Below are positions 8,944 to 17,658 of a DNA stretch of 51,318 nucleotides, in pieces (the stretch's first letter is position 1; each line of letters starts with the position of its first letter). This stretch comes from Planctomycetota bacterium. GTDB lineage: Bacteria > Planctomycetota > Planctomycetia > Planctomycetales > Planctomycetaceae. The notes below the pieces were generated by a model. The model worked only from the letters and a program-made list of their open reading frames with translations. It did no database searches and was not told the origin of the DNA. The stretch spans positions 1 through 51,318 of the forward strand of contig JAQBVJ010000048.1 of the NCBI GenBank assembly GCA_027623235.1, in the 5' to 3' direction. A program made the position numbers and the translations under genes.

Positions 8944-9744
8944 TTATTTGTCAGCAAACTGGCTGAGGTCGATCCGGCCTGCACCCACGACCGGCAGTTT
9001 GCCGTTTCGGATCTCGCGATCGACACAGAGTTGTCGAGCCGCTCGATAGGTCGACAACGCATCGCTGCGGACCAGAAACACGACGGAGTCGTTTGTGCTG
9101 TTGGCCACTCTTTCCAGCAGTGCCCGATAGTCTTTGTCGTTGACCATGCTGGCCGCGCGGATTCGCTTCGGCGGATTGACCGTGTGCATGACGATCGAAT
9201 CGGCCGCGCATTCGACAAACCGCGGCGTGAAGTTGATGCCCGTTCCGCCGGGAAGAATTGTCGTCTTCGACTCGCTGGCATCTTTCCGCTCGGACAAGTC
9301 CTTCTCAAGAATTGCGAGCTCCTCGGTCAGCGACGTCAGCTGACCCTGCATCGACGCCACCGACTCGCGCTGAGCTGGATCAAGCTGCGGGATGACCACC
9401 TTCACTTTTTTGCTCTCGGCCAGTTCCTTCTCGATCCTGCTGAGCTCGGCCGCAAGCTGAGCGAGTTCCTTCTCGCGTCCCGCCAGCTCTTTTCGGACCG
9501 TCGCAGCGTCCGGGCCAAGTTTCTCATCGAGGATCGCCCTCAGCCTCGCGACGTCCGCCTCCGCCTCGCTGACGTCTTTCGCCACCTCTTCGTGAGCCTC
9601 AATCAGCGCGACGTCCGGCGTGTCCATCTGCGCGAGAGACAGCGTCGAGATCATCATCGTCAGCACGCCGATCACGCACGCGATGATGCTGAGAAAGGGA
9701 AACAGAGAGACGTCGTCGTCAGGTTCGCGAGGTCGTCTTGCCAT
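8944..9744 (-). CDS. ExbD/TolR-like stator subunit, Asp-lacking
   Basis: 266 residues behind a GGAG ribosome site. It has a short N-terminus rich in Arg and Asp, one membrane segment (about 12-38, LFPFLSIIACVIGVLTMM), a coiled coil (about 45-150), then a compact C-terminal domain. The segment aligns with the ExbD pattern TPFIDVMLVLLIIF, but Ser occupies the Asp position, so this subunit probably does not carry protons. It lies 16 bp downstream of the ExbB-like gene and 30 bp upstream of a second ExbD-like gene, all on the same strand. The three probably assemble as one membrane complex. ExbD family membership is inferred from topology and neighbours more than from strong sequence identity. 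Confidence 0.65.
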   Translation of the reverse strand: MARRPREPDDDVSLFPFLSIIACVIGVLTMMISTLSLAQMDTPDVALIEAHEEVAKDVSEAEADVARLRAILDEKLGPDAATVRKELAGREKELAQLAAELSRIEKELAESKKVKVVIPQLDPAQRESVASMQGQLTSLTEELAILEKDLSERKDASESKTTILPGGTGINFTPRFVECAADSIVMHTVNPPKRIRAASMVNDKDYRALLERVANSTNDSVVFLVRSDALSTYRAARQLCVDREIRNGKLPVVGAGRIDLSQFADK

Positions 9745-9760
9745 GGGAATGCTCCGTCAA

Positions 9761-11302
9761 TCAGCGGGCTTTGCCGAACCAGCCGCGTTTCCGCGGAGCA
9801 ACGGACGCAACCGGAGCGGCCGCCGGCACCTGCTGTACCACCACATTGTGTTGACTAAGCTGCTGCAGCACCGTGTTCAGCCCGTTCAGGCCCTGCTGCA
9901 GCCCGGCAAACTGCTGCTGCAGCGTCGCCTGAGCATTGGCAAACGACCCCGTCACGTTGTTCTGCATCGTGGCTGCCTGATCGCCGACACGGGACAGCGT
10001 CGTCTGAATTTCGGCAGCCGCTGTCGCCATCTGGTTGAGCTGAGCCTGCAACTGCTTCTGTTGTTCCGTCTGCTGGAAGCTGGCCTCAGCCGCCTGCCGT
10101 TTCTGCTGCTGTTGAACCTGCGAGTTAATCTTCTCCCAGCCATCGGCAACCTGACTCGTCAGCTTCCCGCCGATCGCGTCGAGCCGGGTGAGCCAGTTTT
10201 CCAGCTCGGAATGGTGAGTCCCCATCGCCGCTTCCACGGCCTCGCGAAAGATCGAGACGTCCTGACCGCTGCCGGCACCGCGCTCCGCTCCACCCTCGCG
10301 ACCGTCGTTCAGTCGCCGCAGCAGATTCTCGTTACAGTACTCGTCGACCGCCGTGATGATGTCGTCTTCGCTCTTCTGCAGAGCCGACGTCGGAATCTTC
10401 ACCAGCATGCTCATGATGAGAGCCAGCAGAGTCGTATCGAACGCCGTGCCGAGTCCACCGAAAACTCCGTTCAGAGCGCTCTTCATCGAGCTCATGTCGG
10501 ACGCCGTATCGAGGCTGCTTGCGAGTCCGGCCACCGCCGTGCTCACGCCGACAACCGTTCCGATGAAACCGAGAATCGGCAGCGCCCAGATGAACGCTTT
10601 CAGCAGCGTGTAACTGCCCGCGATATTGTTGGCATCGATGGCCGATTGAGACTCCATCATCGTGACCGTTTCCGCCGCACTCTTGCGGACCCGGAAATGC
10701 TCGATGCCACGCAGGACCCGGTTGACCAGAAAGCTCTCGGCCGCGACGGGTAGACCACGAATGTGCTCGACGAATCGGTCGAGCGACTCGGGCGTGATTT
10801 CCCCAGCGATCTCCGTGGGCAGCACGTCAAGAAGCATGGCCTCTTTCTGCTGCTTCATGTTGAGCCATTTCAGCAGCAGAATGCCGACCGACCAGAACAT
10901 CAGAAACGTCGTGAAAAACGGAACGAGGCCTCGGTCCCAGAACAACTGCCCGAACGAAAAGCCTCGCAGAGGCAGCATGGCGACCAGCCAGACGACGGTG
11001 AAACCTGCTCCGAGTACTCCGCTCAAAACCAGGCTGACATCGCTGCTGGCCGAATCCCCGCTGCCCGCCTGAAACCACGCCTTCTTGCGTCGCTTGCGGA
11101 CACTCGGAGCTGGTGCCCCCGCGCCGCCACCGGCCGTGTTGACCACGATGCCAGGAGGGCCTGCTGGCGGCGGCGCAGCAATCGTATCAGGAATCTTGAC
11201 CGTTCCCTTGCAGTACGGGCAGTTGCGAGTCTGCCCGGCCAGGTCTTCGGTCACCTTGAGCGGCTTGCTGCAATGCGGGCAGGCGAGTCTGGAAAACGAC
11301 AT
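9761..11302 (-). CDS. MotA/TolQ/ExbB proton-channel protein with zinc ribbon
   Basis: 513 residues from the ATG at 11302; an in-frame ATG 20 codons upstream lacks the conserved start. The protein begins with a zinc ribbon (CPHCSKPLK ... CPYC), then a Pro/Gly linker, two membrane segments, a cytoplasmic stretch, and the typical ExbB pair of helices (ILGFIGTVVGVSTAVAGL and FGGLGTAFDTTLLALIMSM). The last ~180 residues are a Gln-rich coiled coil. That is the MotA/TolQ/ExbB fold, which uses proton flow to drive a partner. The long cytoplasmic tail recalls ZorA, but no zorC, zorD or zorE-like gene is near. The two genes downstream are ExbD-like, so this is a dedicated stator operon of unknown output. 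Confidence 0.83.
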   Translation of the reverse strand: MSFSRLACPHCSKPLKVTEDLAGQTRNCPYCKGTVKIPDTIAAPPPAGPPGIVVNTAGGGAGAPAPSVRKRRKKAWFQAGSGDSASSDVSLVLSGVLGAGFTVVWLVAMLPLRGFSFGQLFWDRGLVPFFTTFLMFWSVGILLLKWLNMKQQKEAMLLDVLPTEIAGEITPESLDRFVEHIRGLPVAAESFLVNRVLRGIEHFRVRKSAAETVTMMESQSAIDANNIAGSYTLLKAFIWALPILGFIGTVVGVSTAVAGLASSLDTASDMSSMKSALNGVFGGLGTAFDTTLLALIMSMLVKIPTSALQKSEDDIITAVDEYCNENLLRRLNDGREGGAERGAGSGQDVSIFREAVEAAMGTHHSELENWLTRLDAIGGKLTSQVADGWEKINSQVQQQQKRQAAEASFQQTEQQKQLQAQLNQMATAAAEIQTTLSRVGDQAATMQNNVTGSFANAQATLQQQFAGLQQGLNGLNTVLQQLSQHNVVVQQVPAAAPVASVAPRKRGWFGKAR

Positions 11303-11469
11303 GGAATCTCTCAGCGAAAAGACAAACGGCAGATCTGCGGCAAACCGAAAGCCACCGAGCATGCCTTTTTCTCGCCCTGGATTCTACTGACTCCGCGTTC
11401 AGACCGAGCCGCCCGCAAACATCCACAATCGCTGATTCGTGCGTGGCGTTTCTGGCAGAAAAGAGATTC

Positions 11470-11533
11470 GAAACACAGAGGCACAGAGGAAACAGAGTGC
11501 CGCGTCTCTGTTTCCTCTGTGCCTCGGTGTTTC
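11470..11533. repeat. Palindrome with 28-bp arms, CACAGAGG words
   Basis: The arms at 11470-11497 and 11506-11533 match at 27 of 28 positions, with an 8-nt loop. Each arm is itself made of iterated CACAGAGG/AACAGAG words. It lies in the 550-bp gap upstream of the ExbB-like gene (11303-11852), which holds three palindromes and no gene. Confidence 0.85.
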
Positions 11534-11666
11534 AATTGCCCGCAGTGGGGGTGGACTCAGATTTGATTGTGTTTTCGCACGTCCGGCTCGGCCTGACAGG
11601 GTGCTTGATTAAGGAGGGGTTCCCCGAAGCCACTTCCCGATCTGGCACCGCAAACCATCGTGAATG

Positions 11667-11737
11667 AACCGCGAATGAACGCGAAGAGACGCGAATTGAG
11701 GATGCCGATTCGCGTTCCTTCGCGTCTATTCGCGGTT
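11667..11737. repeat. Palindrome with 30-bp arms, ACGCGAA words
   Basis: The arms at 11667-11696 and 11708-11737 match at 26 of 30 positions. Each is three tandem ~10-bp units sharing the core CGCGAA. The four mismatches come from swapped order of the second and third units between arms. Noncoding. Confidence 0.82.
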
Positions 11738-11781
11738 TCTCAAACTGCAGAGATCCCATTCGAAACTCTGTGACAATTTTC

Positions 11782-11798
11782 GTCAGGCACAGCCTGAC
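11782..11798. repeat. GTCAGGC-NNN-GCCTGAC palindrome, copy 1
   Basis: A perfect 7-bp inverted repeat around ACA, downstream of alaS. Same core as 28782, 40764 and 40845. Confidence 0.7.
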
Positions 11799-11852
11799 CT
11801 CCCAGAAATCGCCGAGCGCGACCCGCAGTGGTCAGGTCGGATGAAGAATTGC

Positions 11853-14459
11853 TCACCCACCCAACGCGTTTTTATAAAACTCCGCACCGGCAGCGAGGGC
11901 TTCCGGAAGCTTGCCCGGATCCTTGCCGCCGGCTTCGGCCATGTCGGGGCGGCCTCCGCCTCCTCCGCCGACGATCTTTGCTGTCTCGCGGACGCAGTCG
12001 CCGGCTTTGACTCCTTTCTTGATGACGCTCTTGCTGACTGCCGCCAGGAGCGCGACCTTGCCGTCGATTTCGGCTCCGAGCAGCACCGCCGCGTCGCCGG
12101 CTTTGTCTCGCAGTCGATCGGCAAATTCCCGCAGGCCGTCGCGGTCCAGGCCGGTGGCCAGGTGAGTGATAATTTTCACGCCGTCCACTTCTTCGGCATT
12201 TGCGATCAGGTCGTCGACGGCTCCGGCGATGGACTGAGTCGCCTGTCTGGCAAGCTCTTTTTTTGCCTCGCGCAGTTCGTCCTGAATAAGCTGAATCTTT
12301 CGAGGCACCTCGGACGGCAGGCCGGCTTTGACAGCGATCGCAACTTCCTTGAGAAGTGACTCGGTTTCGCGGACACGTCGGAGAGCCTCTCGGCCGGTAC
12401 ACGCGACGATCCGACGGACTCCGGCGGCGACGTTTTCTTCGCTGACGATCCGGCACAGGCCGACCTGGCCGACATTGTCCAGGTGGATCCCGCCGCACAG
12501 TTCCTTGCTGTAGTCGCCCATCGTGACCACGCGAACTTCGTCCGGGTACTTCTCGCCGAACAGCATCATCGCCCCGGCTTTCTGCGCGGCGTCCTTACTC
12601 ATGAAGGCAATGTCGACCGGCGATCCCTCGGCGATGCGGTCGTTGATGATGTCCTCAATCTGGAGCAATTCCTCGGCAGTCACGGAAGCTCCGTGCGAGA
12701 AGTCAAAGCGGAGTACGTCGTCCTCGACCTTCGAACCGCGCTGCACCGCGTGCTCGCCGAGCACCGTGTGGAGGCCATGATGCAGCAGATGCGTGGCCGA
12801 GTGAGCTCGACGAATCCCCGCTCGACGATCTGAGGTGACTTCGGCATTGACCTTCTGGCCGACGCTGAGTGAACCGGAAGTCAACCGACCTCGATGCACG
12901 ACAAGACCGGCGTGCTTCTGAGTGTCAAGCACTTCGAACTCGCCGCCGTCCGTTGAGATCGTGCCCGTGTCGCCAACCTGACCACCGGACTCACCATAAA
13001 ACGGAGACCGGTCGAGAACGAGGTCGACCTGGGCCGAGGTGTCGCTCAGTGAATCGGCGGGTACTCCGCCAACGATCATGCCGACAATTTTCGCTTCGGA
13101 CGCCGTGCCTTCGTACGCGAGGAACTCGGTGTCGCCGGACGCTTTCTGAATCGTGTCGAGTGGTCCGGCGGCCATGACGCCCCAGCTTCCAACGCCGCTG
13201 ATCTTCTTGTGCTCGTCTTCGGCCTGATGGTAGCCGTCCATGTCGACTTTCAGGCCGTGGTCCGCGGCCAGAGCCGTTGTCAGGTCGAGGACAAAGCCAT
13301 CCGTCTGGTGAAGATCGAAGACTTCTCGCCCGGGGAGAATACCGCTCGACCTGGACTTCTTCACGAGTTTTTCGAACTTCGACAGACCGCGGTCGATGGT
13401 CCCAAGAAAAGCCTCTTCTTCTGCACGGATCGTTTCCTGAACGCTCTTCTGAGTTTTGGCGAGGTCCGGATACGGCACGCGCATCGCCTGGATCACGGCC
13501 GGGACCAGCGTGAACAGAAACGGTTCCTGTGTCCCCAGGAGGTAGCCTTCCAGGAACGCTCGACGAAGGAGCAGGCGGATGATGTAGGCCGCGTCTTTGC
13601 TTCCGGGTGCGACGCCTTCGTGAATCGCGAACACGCCAGCTCGGACGTGGTCGGCGATGCGGCGGACGGCTCGGCCTTCTTTGGCTTCGAAGGTGTATTT
13701 GACTCCAACCGATTTGCCGGCCGCTTCGCACAGCGGACGCAGCGTGTCGATTTCGAAGTTGCTGAGGACTCCCTGGAGTACTGCGGCCGTCCGCTCCAGA
13801 CCCATGCCCGTGTCAATGTTCTGCTTGGGCAGCGGACGCAGGTTGTCGGGCGGGTTACCAACTCGGTTGAACTGCGTGAAAACGAGGTTCCAGATCTCAA
13901 CCGGCTGGCCATCGTCAGGGGTGTAGTAAATTTCGGAGCAGGGTCCGCAGACTCCGTCGGGGCCCTGGGACGGAGCACTCGCCGGCCAGAAGTTTTCGTC
14001 TTCGTCCTCGCGAGAGATCCGCTCGGGCGGAATACCGACTTCGTCGTGCCAGATCTTGTAGGCCTCGTCGTCGTCCTTGTAGACGGTGACCGAAAGCCGC
14101 TCGGGATTCAGCCCGAGCCACTTTTTGTCGGTGAGGAATTCCCAGGCCCAGTGAATCGCCTCGGTCTTGAAGTAGTCGCCAAACGAAAAGTTGCCGAGCA
14201 TCTCGAAGAACGTGTGGTGGTAGGCCGTCACGCCGACGTTGCCGATGTCGCCGGTGCGGATGCACTTCTGACAGGTCGTCGCCCGAGTGAACTCCAGTTT
14301 GCCGATGCCCAGGAACTGGTTTTTGAACTGGTTCATCCCGGCGGGCGTGAACAGGACCGTCTTGTCCTCGCGCGGCACGAGCACGTCGCTCGGCCGGCGG
14401 ACGCAGTTTTTGGACTCGAAGAAGGCGAGGTACTTTTCGCGAAGTTCGTCAGTTTTCAT
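11853..14459 (-). CDS. alaS: Alanine--tRNA ligase
   Basis: 868 residues, the usual length of bacterial AlaRS. The class II catalytic core starts at residue 1 ([15 protein letters not shown], then [13 protein letters not shown] and [17 protein letters not shown]). The editing domain is present, with the zinc motifs [11 protein letters not shown] near 553 and CGGIH near 652. The C-Ala domain ends with [17 protein letters not shown]. It charges tRNA-Ala and clears mischarged Ser/Gly in the cytoplasm. All key motifs are intact. The start has only a weak ribosome site. It is followed on the same strand by the palindrome-rich gap and the stator operon. Confidence 0.97.
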   Translation of the reverse strand: MKTDELREKYLAFFESKNCVRRPSDVLVPREDKTVLFTPAGMNQFKNQFLGIGKLEFTRATTCQKCIRTGDIGNVGVTAYHHTFFEMLGNFSFGDYFKTEAIHWAWEFLTDKKWLGLNPERLSVTVYKDDDEAYKIWHDEVGIPPERISREDEDENFWPASAPSQGPDGVCGPCSEIYYTPDDGQPVEIWNLVFTQFNRVGNPPDNLRPLPKQNIDTGMGLERTAAVLQGVLSNFEIDTLRPLCEAAGKSVGVKYTFEAKEGRAVRRIADHVRAGVFAIHEGVAPGSKDAAYIIRLLLRRAFLEGYLLGTQEPFLFTLVPAVIQAMRVPYPDLAKTQKSVQETIRAEEEAFLGTIDRGLSKFEKLVKKSRSSGILPGREVFDLHQTDGFVLDLTTALAADHGLKVDMDGYHQAEDEHKKISGVGSWGVMAAGPLDTIQKASGDTEFLAYEGTASEAKIVGMIVGGVPADSLSDTSAQVDLVLDRSPFYGESGGQVGDTGTISTDGGEFEVLDTQKHAGLVVHRGRLTSGSLSVGQKVNAEVTSDRRAGIRRAHSATHLLHHGLHTVLGEHAVQRGSKVEDDVLRFDFSHGASVTAEELLQIEDIINDRIAEGSPVDIAFMSKDAAQKAGAMMLFGEKYPDEVRVVTMGDYSKELCGGIHLDNVGQVGLCRIVSEENVAAGVRRIVACTGREALRRVRETESLLKEVAIAVKAGLPSEVPRKIQLIQDELREAKKELARQATQSIAGAVDDLIANAEEVDGVKIITHLATGLDRDGLREFADRLRDKAGDAAVLLGAEIDGKVALLAAVSKSVIKKGVKAGDCVRETAKIVGGGGGGRPDMAEAGGKDPGKLPEALAAGAEFYKNALGG

Positions 14460-14590
14460 TGGGCGAGGCGTGAGGTTTAAAGGTCGAAGAATTGATGGGG
14501 AACTGGCGGAGTCTCTTCGACTCGAAGCAATTCGGGAAGGAATCGCCAGTGAGAAACCTGGCCGCCTGAAGAAAACGGTCCTGGAAATGG

Positions 14591-14658
14591 GTAGCGGAGC
14601 GGCGCAAGCCCAACGGCCGAGTGCGGGAGCGCGGTCGCCGGACGGCTCGCGCCGCTAC
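14591..14658. repeat. Inverted repeat GTAGCGG/CCGCTAC
   Basis: Seven-bp arms enclose a 54-nt GC-rich stretch with inner partial pairing, in the 230-bp gap between the PQQ-like gene and alaS. It may act as a transcription end structure; no T-run follows on either strand. Confidence 0.45.
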
Positions 14659-14689
14659 ATCGAGTCCGCTTTTTCAACGGACCGTCAGA

Positions 14690-17422
14690 TCAGCGCTGAT
14701 CCCAGACGGGAGTCAGCCGCTTCGCGTCGTCGCCACACACAGCGGACATCTCCAGCCCGCTGGCCTGGCTGATGTAGAAGATTCGCCCATTCGACACGGC
14801 GGAACCCAGACACTCGCGCGAGTCCACGGCCGGGCCCGTCGCCACCAAACGGTGGCCGTTCGCGAGGTCCAGCATGTCCATGTTCGGGCCCATCAGAAAT
14901 GAACCGGACAGCGTGAACCGCGAGCAGTTGTAGTCCAGGTCGAAGCGGTATGTGATCTTGCCGGTGGCTTTGTCGAAGACGTGGCATTGAGCTCGGATCG
15001 CGTTCGAGAAAATGAACTTCTCTCCGACGGACACGACGTTGACGGCCGATTCCACCGGGTCCGACTTCCAGACCAGCGAGCCGTCCTTTGCGTCCAGGCA
15101 CGAGATGTAGCGGTCCTTGACTCCGTCCTTCGCCGGGTTGTAGCCGCCCAGGTAAAGGCGTCCGTCCTTCGCGGTCACCGTGCAGCCGGCCGTCACGTAG
15201 TAGTCAGTGGTCTTCCAGTTGACGTCACCGTTGTCCGGATTAAGAGATGCGGTGAGGCCGTTGACTCCGTCGGGGAGACCTCGCCGACGCCGCTTGCTGG
15301 CCTGGTATCCGAAGAATGTTGAGTAGTAGAGCGAGCCGTCCATCATCGCCAGGCCGCAGTCGTTGCCGCCGGAACCCAGGTCGGAGAAATCTTTCTTCCA
15401 CACGAGCTTGCCGGTGTCCAGGTCCCAGGCCCAGATCAGCGGGTGGTTGTCCTGCGGGTAGAACGGATTGTTGTGGCTGTAGATAAAGCTCATGACTTCT
15501 TCGTTGGTCGGCGGCGTTTCGGAGTTCCTCCAGATGAAAGCTTTCTCCGATCCGGCGACCTCATGTTTGCCGGAACCCGATGCGTAAATTGCCAGGTTCT
15601 TGTGGATGACCGGCGGGAACTGACGGCTCCAGCTGGGCGAGCCCGTGAAGGCGGCCTCCCAAAGCAGCTCGCCCGTGGCTGCGTTCAGGCACCGCAGCAT
15701 CGAGCGTTTCACTCCGGCCTGGGGCACGAGGATTTTCTCGTCGTGATAAATCGGCGAGGTGAACGACAGATAAACTCCGGGCCAGTAACGACGCCACAGG
15801 AGCCGGCCGGTTTCCTGTTCGACGGCGATGATCTGCCCTTCGGCCGTGTGCGTGTACATCCTGCCGCCGCCGCAGACAGGAATGTGCTTGACCGATCCCT
15901 CGACGCGTCGCACCCACCGCATCTTCAGCGGCGGCCGGATGCCCTGATTGTTGGAATTCGTGCAGCCGACGTTTCCGTAATTCGTGTACCAGTTGAATTC
16001 CGGATCGGTGAAGTCGCCCGTGAGTGCGCTGCGAATCTGATGGACGTTGAGATTCTTCGTCGGCAGTTTCTTCTTCGGGGAGGACGCATCCCCGTCCGGG
16101 CCGAGCACGTACAGGTACCCGTCCTCGCAGCCGAAATAGACTCGCCCGTCGGCAACCGCAGGTGAGGCCGTAATCGGTGAGCCAAACGCCGTTGCAAACG
16201 ACCACGGCTCGCCGAAGCCCGTCAGGCCCGTCACGTAAAGTTTCCCGTCGAGCCCGCCGTAAACTGCCTGATTCTTCAGCAGGACCGGCGAGCAGATCGA
16301 CGGGGAACCACCGAGGTATTCCGCAAACTTCGCTTCATCGGAGCGGTCTTTCGTGCCGTCCCCGTGAGTGATCGGGCTTGGCTTGTGGAGGCACAGGCCG
16401 AAGCCGTCTTCCGGTCGGACGCGGAACACGTCCTGGCCGCGGATGCTCACGGAAGTGCAGCCAAGCAGGCCTGGCGTATCGATGTAAGTCTGCGTGCCGG
16501 GAACAATGTGCGTTTCCAGCTTGTCTTTGCCGTCCTCGCCTTTGACCAGCCGCAGCGCGTCGACCCGGCCAGCGTTGTCTCGCCGGTGCCACTGCACGTA
16601 AACGGTGCCGTCTTCGGCGATGCTCTGCCCGAAGGCCGCGGGGTATTCATTGCCGTGAAAACTGGGCATCTCGCCAACAAGTCGCAGCCTTGCCGAGTCG
16701 CCTTCGTCCTCAAGAAAAACCGTTCGTCCGCCGGCGGGGATCACGACCGTTTTCTTATGAACCGAAATGTTCCGCGAGCAACAGAAGTGGTCCTTCCAGT
16801 TAACTCGCCCGTCTTTGTGTTTGTGCCATTCCTCGCCGCTCCAGCGATCACCGTGAAAGCCGACGACTTCTTTGACGAAGTCCCACTTCCAGGCGACGTC
16901 GCCATTCGGCTCGACGGCGTAGACCTGAGAACCCAGCGTCGCGAAGTAGACTCGACCTTCGCTGACGCAAGGCGCGCTGAAAATCGGATCGCGGCAGTCG
17001 ATCACGCGAACGATCTTTCCGGTCTCGCGATCGAGCACGCAGTACCGACCGCTCATCGTGCCGAAGTGGAGAAACTTCTCGACAACCGCCGGCGAGCTGA
17101 CATTGTTGCAGTTGTCCGCCCCGCCCCGAGTCGGCGTTTTCCACACCGGCTTGAGAGTCTTCGCGTCAAAACAGAACGCCACTCCCGCACCGTCAACGAC
17201 GTACACGTTGCCGTCGGCGATCACGGGCGAGGCATAAACGCCATCGCTCAGCGGCACGGCCGCGACCAGGCCCAGCGGCGTTTGAATCTCTCGATCCTCG
17301 GCATTTCCAGAATGCCCCGCGTCGAACTTGTACTGCAACCAGTCCTCGGCAGAGACGCTGCCCGCTGGAAACGAGACGGAGAAAAACGCAAACACCATTA
17401 GAGCGGTCGTTCGATTTCGCAT
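14690..17422 (-). CDS. Secreted PQQ-binding-like beta-propeller protein
   Basis: 910 residues from the ATG at 17422, chosen because it opens a clear signal peptide (RNRTTALMVFAFFSVSF...SVSA) and has GGAG at good spacing. The longer frame upstream runs through a palindrome and is rejected. After cleavage the protein begins DWLQYKFDAGHSGNA and contains many blades of the PQQ/pyrrolo-quinoline type (repeated 'G.vYv...dG...fDa.tGk..W' strands, e.g. GNVYVVDGAG, GRVYFGCEDGYLYVLG, GRLYLGGYNPAKDG). Enough blades are present for two propellers. It should sit in the periplasm. Whether PQQ is bound is not shown: the fold is also used as a scaffold. No dehydrogenase partner is next to it. Confidence 0.88.
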   Translation of the reverse strand: MRNRTTALMVFAFFSVSFPAGSVSAEDWLQYKFDAGHSGNAEDREIQTPLGLVAAVPLSDGVYASPVIADGNVYVVDGAGVAFCFDAKTLKPVWKTPTRGGADNCNNVSSPAVVEKFLHFGTMSGRYCVLDRETGKIVRVIDCRDPIFSAPCVSEGRVYFATLGSQVYAVEPNGDVAWKWDFVKEVVGFHGDRWSGEEWHKHKDGRVNWKDHFCCSRNISVHKKTVVIPAGGRTVFLEDEGDSARLRLVGEMPSFHGNEYPAAFGQSIAEDGTVYVQWHRRDNAGRVDALRLVKGEDGKDKLETHIVPGTQTYIDTPGLLGCTSVSIRGQDVFRVRPEDGFGLCLHKPSPITHGDGTKDRSDEAKFAEYLGGSPSICSPVLLKNQAVYGGLDGKLYVTGLTGFGEPWSFATAFGSPITASPAVADGRVYFGCEDGYLYVLGPDGDASSPKKKLPTKNLNVHQIRSALTGDFTDPEFNWYTNYGNVGCTNSNNQGIRPPLKMRWVRRVEGSVKHIPVCGGGRMYTHTAEGQIIAVEQETGRLLWRRYWPGVYLSFTSPIYHDEKILVPQAGVKRSMLRCLNAATGELLWEAAFTGSPSWSRQFPPVIHKNLAIYASGSGKHEVAGSEKAFIWRNSETPPTNEEVMSFIYSHNNPFYPQDNHPLIWAWDLDTGKLVWKKDFSDLGSGGNDCGLAMMDGSLYYSTFFGYQASKRRRRGLPDGVNGLTASLNPDNGDVNWKTTDYYVTAGCTVTAKDGRLYLGGYNPAKDGVKDRYISCLDAKDGSLVWKSDPVESAVNVVSVGEKFIFSNAIRAQCHVFDKATGKITYRFDLDYNCSRFTLSGSFLMGPNMDMLDLANGHRLVATGPAVDSRECLGSAVSNGRIFYISQASGLEMSAVCGDDAKRLTPVWDQR

Positions 17423-17525
17423 CGATAATCTCCAGTCGATTCTGTGAACGCGGTGGCGCGGACAGTGTACGGAGAATCGAACCGCAGCGGCATTGATCGG
17501 GAATGGATGTGCGAACTCGATTTTA

Positions 17526-17610
17526 TTGCCCCCTCTCCCCCGCGAATGCGGCAGAACACGGTCTCCACCCAGTTTTTGCGTTGCCCGCATTCGTGGGGGA
17601 GAGGGGGCAA
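17526..17610. repeat. Palindrome with 26-bp arms, CCCCTCTCCCC type
   Basis: The arms at 17526-17551 and 17585-17610 match at 25 of 26 positions, around a 33-nt loop that contains a T5 run. It lies in the gap between miaA and the PQQ-like gene. It could form a strong transcript hairpin downstream of miaA or in the leader of the PQQ-like gene. Confidence 0.88.
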
Positions 17611-17658
17611 GAACTGTGCAACGTCAAAACTGACGCATCCGGTTACTTGACCCCGTTC

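Noticed and set aside
9761..11302. Zorya defence system
   Set aside because: ExbB/ExbD-like proteins with coiled coils recall ZorA/ZorB, but no ZorC, ZorD or ZorE-like gene is near.
11303..11362. 20-residue N-terminal extension of the ExbB-like protein
   Set aside because: The zinc ribbon begins right after the ATG at 11302, as in related proteins.
17423..17590. 56-residue N-terminal extension of the PQQ-like protein
   Set aside because: It crosses the palindrome at 17526 and would hide the signal peptide that starts at 17422.
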